From contig VBDL01000022.1 of the NCBI GenBank assembly GCA_005884255.1, forward strand, positions 1 to 10,135: DNA of 10,135 nt. The letters run 5' to 3'. Under the pieces are notes generated by a model. It was not told the DNA's origin. It did no database searches and was given only the letters and a program-made list of their open reading frames with translations. A program made the position numbers and the translations under genes. This DNA comes from Betaproteobacteria bacterium (GTDB lineage: Bacteria; Pseudomonadota; Gammaproteobacteria; Burkholderiales; Burkholderiaceae_C). Positions 7,027 through 10,135 of the stretch are shown piece by piece; the stretch's first letter is position 1; every line of letters begins with the position of its first letter.

Positions 7027-7466
7027 TGCGTATCCCCTCGTTGAGCGCGCGCATCGGCGAGATCCGCCTCGTAGGCGTCGCGCAAGGTCTTGGCCAGCGT
7101 GAAGGCGCTGGAGATCAGGAACAGCCAACACACGCCGAGATAGGCCTTGTAGGTCGGGTTGATGTCCATGTGCACCAGGCCCCAGCCGGTGAGGCCCATC
7201 GCCAGCGCGAAGCGGCCCCACACGACGACGCTCCACAGCGGCGTGTCGCTGTGCCGGCGCTCGTTGTCGCGCACGAACTTGGCGAGCGCGAAGGCGGTGG
7301 ACAGGCAGAACACATAGCCCATCACCATGAAGGCGCGGTCGAGATCGGTGCCCGGCAGCCAGGCCAGGCCGATGGCGCACAGCGACGCGGCGGCGCCGAA
7401 GGAGATCCACACCTGGGCGCGCCAGGCGCGGGTGTCGCGGCGGTAAACGACTATCGGGGTTTGCAT
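7023..7466 (-). CDS. YiaA/YiaB-type inner-membrane protein with two repeated two-helix domains
   Basis: Polytopic membrane protein of 147 aa resembling E. coli YiaA/YiaB (YiaAB two-helix domain, function unknown). Two tandem units are visible. Each has two hydrophobic helices ending in a matching cytoplasmic-type motif: A-F-A-L-A-K-F-V-R-D (58-67) and A-F-T-L-A-K-T-L-R-D (121-130). Helices lie at about 18-37, 44-63, 80-98 and 108-126. The ATG at 7466 is chosen because the hydrophobic domain starts soon after it. No Shine-Dalgarno precedes it, and the in-frame extension to 7619 has no membrane or family character and would overlap the divergent gene. It is the first gene of the minus-strand operon and its TGA overlaps the next ATG (ATGA). 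Confidence 0.8.
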   Translation of the reverse strand: MQTPIVVYRRDTRAWRAQVWISFGAAASLCAIGLAWLPGTDLDRAFMVMGYVFCLSTAFALAKFVRDNERRHSDTPLWSVVVWGRFALAMGLTGWGLVHMDINPTYKAYLGVCWLFLISSAFTLAKTLRDAYEADLADARAQRGDTQ

Positions 7467-7499
7467 AGGCTGGGTGAGCCGTTGTTGAACATGGCGCGC

Positions 7500-7528
7500 A
7501 TGCTCGCCACGGCTGGCCGCAAGGTCAA
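7500..7528 (-). promoter_or_regulatory. Weak candidate promoter for the minus-strand operon
   Basis: On the minus strand TTGACC (7523-7528) resembles a -35 box. After a 17-base spacer comes GAGCAT (7500-7505), a poor -10 match. The placement, about 35-60 bases upstream of the YiaA-like ATG and in the only gap before the operon, is reasonable, but the -10 is weak. Confidence 0.22.
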
Positions 7529-7576
7529 CGAGAAGCGACGCCGTGCTCCGCGCTCGGCCATGAGGTATCACCATGT

Positions 7577-7590
7577 AATACTTTCGCGCC
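7577..7590 (+). promoter_or_regulatory. Candidate -10 element of the XRE regulator
   Basis: AATACT at 7577-7582, in the only AT-rich patch of the divergent gap, ends eight bases before the regulator ATG. This matches the arrangement seen before tgt and would give a leaderless or near-leaderless mRNA. No Shine-Dalgarno and no convincing -35 box are visible. An imperfect dyad (CAT..GGT-ATC-ACC-ATG, about 7559-7575) lies just upstream and could be an operator. Confidence 0.28.
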
Positions 7591-8288
7591 ATGAGCAGCA
7601 CCGCCGCCCTGATCACCACGCTGAAGGCCGAGCTGAAGGCAGCCGGCTTGACCTATGCCGACCTGGCGCGCGAGCTGCAGATGGCCGAGTCGAGCATCAA
7701 GCGCATGTTCGCCAAGGGCGACATGCCGTTGACGCGCATCGACGAGATCGCGCGCGTGCTGAAGACCGACTTCGCCGAACTGGCGCGCCGCGTCGCCGAT
7801 GCGCAGCCGCTGCGCCGCGAGCTGTCGGCCGAGCAGGAAAGCGCCGTCGTCGCCGAAGCCAATGGAGCTTCGAGCAGATCGTCTCGAGCTACACGATCAG
7901 CGAAGCGGAGACGGTGAAGTGCCTGGCCAAGCTCGACCGCCTCGGCATCATCGAGCTCAAGCCGCTGAACCGCTACCGGCTCCGTGTGGCGAAGACCTTG
8001 CGCTGGCGGCCCAACGGCCCGGTGATGCGCTACTTCCGCGAGCACGTGGTCGGCGACTACTTCTCCGGCGGCTTCGATGGCGACGGCGAGATGCTGACGC
8101 TGGTGCACGGCCAGATCGGCCGCGGGCTGGCGGAATCGTTCAACCAGCGGCTGGCACGCATCGCGCAGGACTTCGCGCAGCAGCATCTGGCCGACCAGAA
8201 GCTGCCGCCGGAGCACAAGCGGCCCTACACCATCGTCGTCGGCATGCGCTCGTGGCTGTTCTCGGTGTTCCGCGATCTCAAAAGATAG
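7591..8288 (+). pseudogene. XRE-like helix-turn-helix transcriptional regulator, frameshifted
   Basis: The N-terminal part (7591 to about 7857, frame 1) encodes a Cro/CI-type DNA-binding domain: T-Y-A-D-L-A-R-E-L-Q-M (21-31) and the recognition-helix stretch S-S-I-K-R-M-F (34-40). A linker ending in E-Q-E-S-A-V-V-A-E follows (about 81-89). The C-terminal part continues in frame 3 from about 7857, beginning S-Q-W-S-F-E-Q-I-V-S-S and including L-D-R-L-G-I-I-E-L-K-P-L-N-R-Y and G-P-V-M-R-Y-F-R-E-H, ending at TAG 8286-8288. Both halves match one regulator family known from Burkholderiales. Without frame restoration the first frame stops at 7917 after 108 aa. Relatives (from memory) have about a dozen mostly hydrophobic residues between the halves, so a deletion of 3n+1 bases, around 34, is the simplest explanation. 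A sequencing or assembly error cannot be excluded. It diverges from the five-gene operon. Confidence 0.8.
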
Positions 8289-8291
8289 GAG

Positions 8292-8966
8292 CTACCAGAA
8301 CGCCCACTGCCCCGTGGCGATCACCCACGCGCCGAGCACGCCGTTGGTCACCGCATGCGCGACCACCGGCACCCACAGCCGCCCGGTGCGCCGATACAGC
8401 CACGCATAGGCCAGGCCGGCGAGGATGGCCGCCAGCCACAGCGTGTGCGCGAGCATGAAGAGGAAGGTGCTCAGCACCACCGCCTTCGCGCTGACCTGCC
8501 GCGGGTCGACGGCCTCGAAGCGCGCGCTGTCGATCCAGCGCATCACGAACGAGCGCCAGAACAACTCTTCCATCACCGGCACCAGCAGCGCGGCGCCGAC
8601 CCAGCGCGCGGCGATGCGCGGCCACAGCAGCTCGCCGTTGCCGCCGACGGGGATGAACGTCGCCACCGGCGCGCCCCAGCGCATCCACGGCGCGTCGAGC
8701 GTGATCCACAGCGCGAATACAGCGACGCCGACGCCCACCGCCAGCAGCAGCTCGCGCGCATCGGGCGCGAGTTGCCGCGACAGCTCGCCGTACTCGCGCC
8801 GCCAGCGCCACATCAGCGCGCCGACCGCGAGCACCGTCAGCGCATAGATCCAGCGCGGATCGAAACCCCACACGCCGTCGGGCGGCGCGGCGCCGCGGAT
8901 GGCGAGCAGCACCATGAACAGGGCAAACGGCAGCACGCGCACGGCTGCGGCGCGCTTGAGCCTCAT
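8292..8966 (-). CDS. CPBP (CAAX-type) intramembrane protease, exosortase-associated type
   Basis: Integral membrane glutamic-type protease of 224 aa (CPBP/Abi superfamily), with about six hydrophobic helices. The catalytic motifs are complete: E-E-L-F-W-R (Glu133, Glu134, Arg138), F-M-L-A-H (Phe170, His174) and H-A-V-T-N (His204, Asn208). The overall pattern, including Y-G-E-L (59-62), A-L-W-I-T-L-D (85-91), V-M-E-E-L-F-W-R-S-F and the terminal T-G-Q-W-A-F-W, matches the 'CAAX prenyl protease-related' subfamily linked to exosortase/PEP-CTERM systems (recognised from memory). No exosortase or PEP-CTERM protein is in the window. The ATG at 8966 overlaps the CoA-transferase stop (ATGA) and no Shine-Dalgarno is present, so translation is probably coupled. 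The stop is three bases from the convergent regulator stop. Confidence 0.86.
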   Translation of the reverse strand: MRLKRAAAVRVLPFALFMVLLAIRGAAPPDGVWGFDPRWIYALTVLAVGALMWRWRREYGELSRQLAPDARELLLAVGVGVAVFALWITLDAPWMRWGAPVATFIPVGGNGELLWPRIAARWVGAALLVPVMEELFWRSFVMRWIDSARFEAVDPRQVSAKAVVLSTFLFMLAHTLWLAAILAGLAYAWLYRRTGRLWVPVVAHAVTNGVLGAWVIATGQWAFW

Positions 8967-10099
8967 GCCGCGTCGAAGCCCTGGCCGTTGTCTTCGCCGA
9001 GCCGCGGCGCGCGGCGGCGGATGGCGCCGGGCGTGTCGCTCAAGCACGGCACGACGCCGGGCACGTCGAGCGCGAGGCCCTCGGCCGACGTGATGCGCTG
9101 GATCATGCCGCGCGCGCGGTAGTGCGGATCGGCGGCAATGTCGGCCACCGTGTAGATGCGCCCGACCGGCACGCTCGCGGCCTGCAGCGCAGCGACCACG
9201 TCCGCCACCGGCCGCTGCACGGTCCACGTGGTGATCGCCGCATCGATCTCGTCGACGCGCTGCACGCGCAGCGCGTTGTCCGCGAGGCCCGGGTCTTGCG
9301 CCAGATCGTCGCGGCCGATCGCCTGCATCAGCCGCCTGAAAATCGAATCACCGTTGCCGCCGATCACCGCCTGGCCATCGGCGCAGCGGTAGGCGTTGGA
9401 CGGCGCAATGCCGGGCAGCGCCGAGCCGGCGGGCTGGCGCACCGCGCCGAACGCGCTGTATTCGGGCAGCAGGCTCTCCATGCAATTGAAGACGGCCTCG
9501 TACAGCGCCACGTCGACGACCTGGCCGCGGCCCGTCTTCTGCCGCGCCTGCAACGCGAGCAGCACACCGATCACGCCGTGCAGCGCGGCCAGGGTGTCGC
9601 CGATGCTCACGCCGCAGCGCACCGGTACGCGGCCGGGCTCGCCGGTGAGGTGGCGCAGACCGCCCATCGCTTCGGCGACGACCGCGAAGCCGGGCAGATC
9701 CTTGTAGGGGCCGCTTTGCCCGTAGCCGCTGATGCGCAGCATGATCAGGCCCGGGTTGGCGGCGCTCAAGGTCTCATAGCCGAGGCCCCATTTCTCCAGC
9801 GTGCCGGGCTTGAAGTTCTCGATCAGCACGTCGGCCTCGGCCGCCAGCGCGCGCACCGCGTCGCGGCCCTCGTCGCTGCGCAGATCGAGCGCGACGCTCT
9901 TCTTGTTGCGGCTTTGCACCTGCCACCACACGCTGGTGCCCTCGTGCAGCAGGCGCCATTTGCGCAGCGGATCGCCGTCGCCGGGCGGCTCCACCTTGAT
10001 CACATCGGCGCCGAAGTCGGCCAGCGTCTTGCCGGCGAACGGGCCGGCGATCAGCTGGCCGAGCTCGAGGACCTTCAGCCCAGCGAGCGCCTGAGTCAT
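8963..10099 (-). CDS. CaiB/BaiF-type CoA-transferase (class III)
   Basis: Cytoplasmic enzyme of 378 aa that moves CoA between carboxylic acids through an aspartyl-CoA anhydride intermediate; the acids cannot be told from the sequence. Family features are L-K-V-L-E-L-G-Q-L-I-A-G-P (8-20), L-A-D-F-G-A-D-V-I-K-V-E (26-37), N-K-K-S-V-A-L-D-L (65-73), E-N-F-K-P-G (94-99), R-I-S-G-Y-G-Q-S-G-P-Y (122-132) and G-V-S-I-G-D (163-168), with Asp168 as the probable catalytic residue. The length is normal for a single-subunit member. The ATG at 10099 has a purine-rich GAGGG (10104-10108) four bases upstream and overlaps the stop of the preceding gene (ATGA). Its own TGA overlaps the CPBP protease start, so three genes appear coupled. 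Formyl-, succinyl- or racemase-type relatives are alternatives. Confidence 0.92.
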   Translation of the reverse strand: MTQALAGLKVLELGQLIAGPFAGKTLADFGADVIKVEPPGDGDPLRKWRLLHEGTSVWWQVQSRNKKSVALDLRSDEGRDAVRALAAEADVLIENFKPGTLEKWGLGYETLSAANPGLIMLRISGYGQSGPYKDLPGFAVVAEAMGGLRHLTGEPGRVPVRCGVSIGDTLAALHGVIGVLLALQARQKTGRGQVVDVALYEAVFNCMESLLPEYSAFGAVRQPAGSALPGIAPSNAYRCADGQAVIGGNGDSIFRRLMQAIGRDDLAQDPGLADNALRVQRVDEIDAAITTWTVQRPVADVVAALQAASVPVGRIYTVADIAADPHYRARGMIQRITSAEGLALDVPGVVPCLSDTPGAIRRRAPRLGEDNGQGFDAA

Positions 10100-10135
10100 G
10101 CCGCCCTCTGCTCCAGCAGGAAATTCGCGCCGTCG
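10096..10135 (-). CDS. 3' end of an unidentified CDS upstream of the CoA-transferase
   Basis: On the minus strand, the bases before the CoA-transferase ATG read as an open frame ending D-G-A-N-F-L-L-E-Q-R-A-A followed by TGA at 10098-10096, which overlaps that ATG as ATGA. Every other in-strand junction of this cluster has the same form, which supports a real gene end. Only about 12 codons are in view. An enoyl-CoA hydratase or similar acyl-CoA enzyme would suit the context, but nothing in the residues proves it. Confidence 0.5.
   Translation of the reverse strand, partial: DGANFLLEQRAA

Noticed and set aside
5537..7102. 521-codon + strand open frame spanning three minus-strand genes.
   Set aside because: It crosses the boundaries of genes with signal peptides and linked ATGA junctions on the other strand. 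The product is low complexity.
7467..7619. Extension of the YiaA-like protein upstream to 7619.
   Set aside because: It would run across the divergent gap and into the regulator gene and adds no membrane or family-like residues.
7850..7865. Programmed ribosomal frameshifting in the regulator.
   Set aside because: No slippery heptamer is seen at the junction, and the likely loss of about a dozen residues points to a deletion instead.
8292..8966. CPBP protease read as a phage abortive-infection gene in a defence island.
   Set aside because: The sequence pattern fits the exosortase-associated subfamily, and no defence or mobile gene is nearby.

Overview
The window is very GC-rich and densely coded, with strongly G/C-biased third codon positions. 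Gene content (a TAXI-type TRAP binding protein with DUF1850, a class III CoA-transferase, an MFS-PlsC fusion, a DUF2145 protein, an exosortase-type CPBP protease) fits a free-living betaproteobacterium of the Burkholderiales. That placement is inferred from gene style and content, because no rRNA or other phylogenetic marker is present. No tRNA, rRNA, CRISPR array, insertion sequence or phage gene was seen. No stretch without a gene exceeds about 125 bases.

Layout. Positions 1-2695 are read on the + strand: the 3' end of a TAXI solute-binding protein, a DUF1850 protein, tRNA-guanine transglycosylase (tgt), and a conserved membrane protein of unknown function. Positions 2678-7466 form a tightly packed minus-strand operon, transcribed from right to left: a YiaA/YiaB-type membrane protein, a 137-aa exported or membrane protein, a DUF2145 protein, an exported amidohydrolase, and an MFS-PlsC (lysophospholipid transporter/acyltransferase) fusion. 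Three of its four junctions are ATGA stop/start overlaps and the fourth gap is 10 bases. Across a 124-base divergent intergenic region lies a + strand XRE-type regulator (7591-8288), broken by a frameshift near 7857. It converges, with a 3-base gap, on a second minus-strand operon (8292-10135): the end of an unidentified gene, a CaiB/BaiF-type CoA-transferase, and a CPBP intramembrane protease of the exosortase-associated type. These three are also joined by ATGA overlaps.

How the genes may work together. TAXI and DUF1850 belong to a TRAP carboxylate uptake system whose permease is not in view. tgt is a housekeeping tRNA-modification gene and may be transcribed as a leaderless mRNA. Every product of the five-gene operon is predicted to be in the membrane or exported, which suggests an envelope or membrane-lipid function. 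Three of its proteins have no established role, so this is the best candidate in the window for an undescribed system. The broken regulator diverging from it is a plausible but unproven local controller. The most useful second looks are the regulator frameshift, the integrity and conservation of the five-gene operon, and whether the genome carries an exosortase/PEP-CTERM system to match the CPBP protease.
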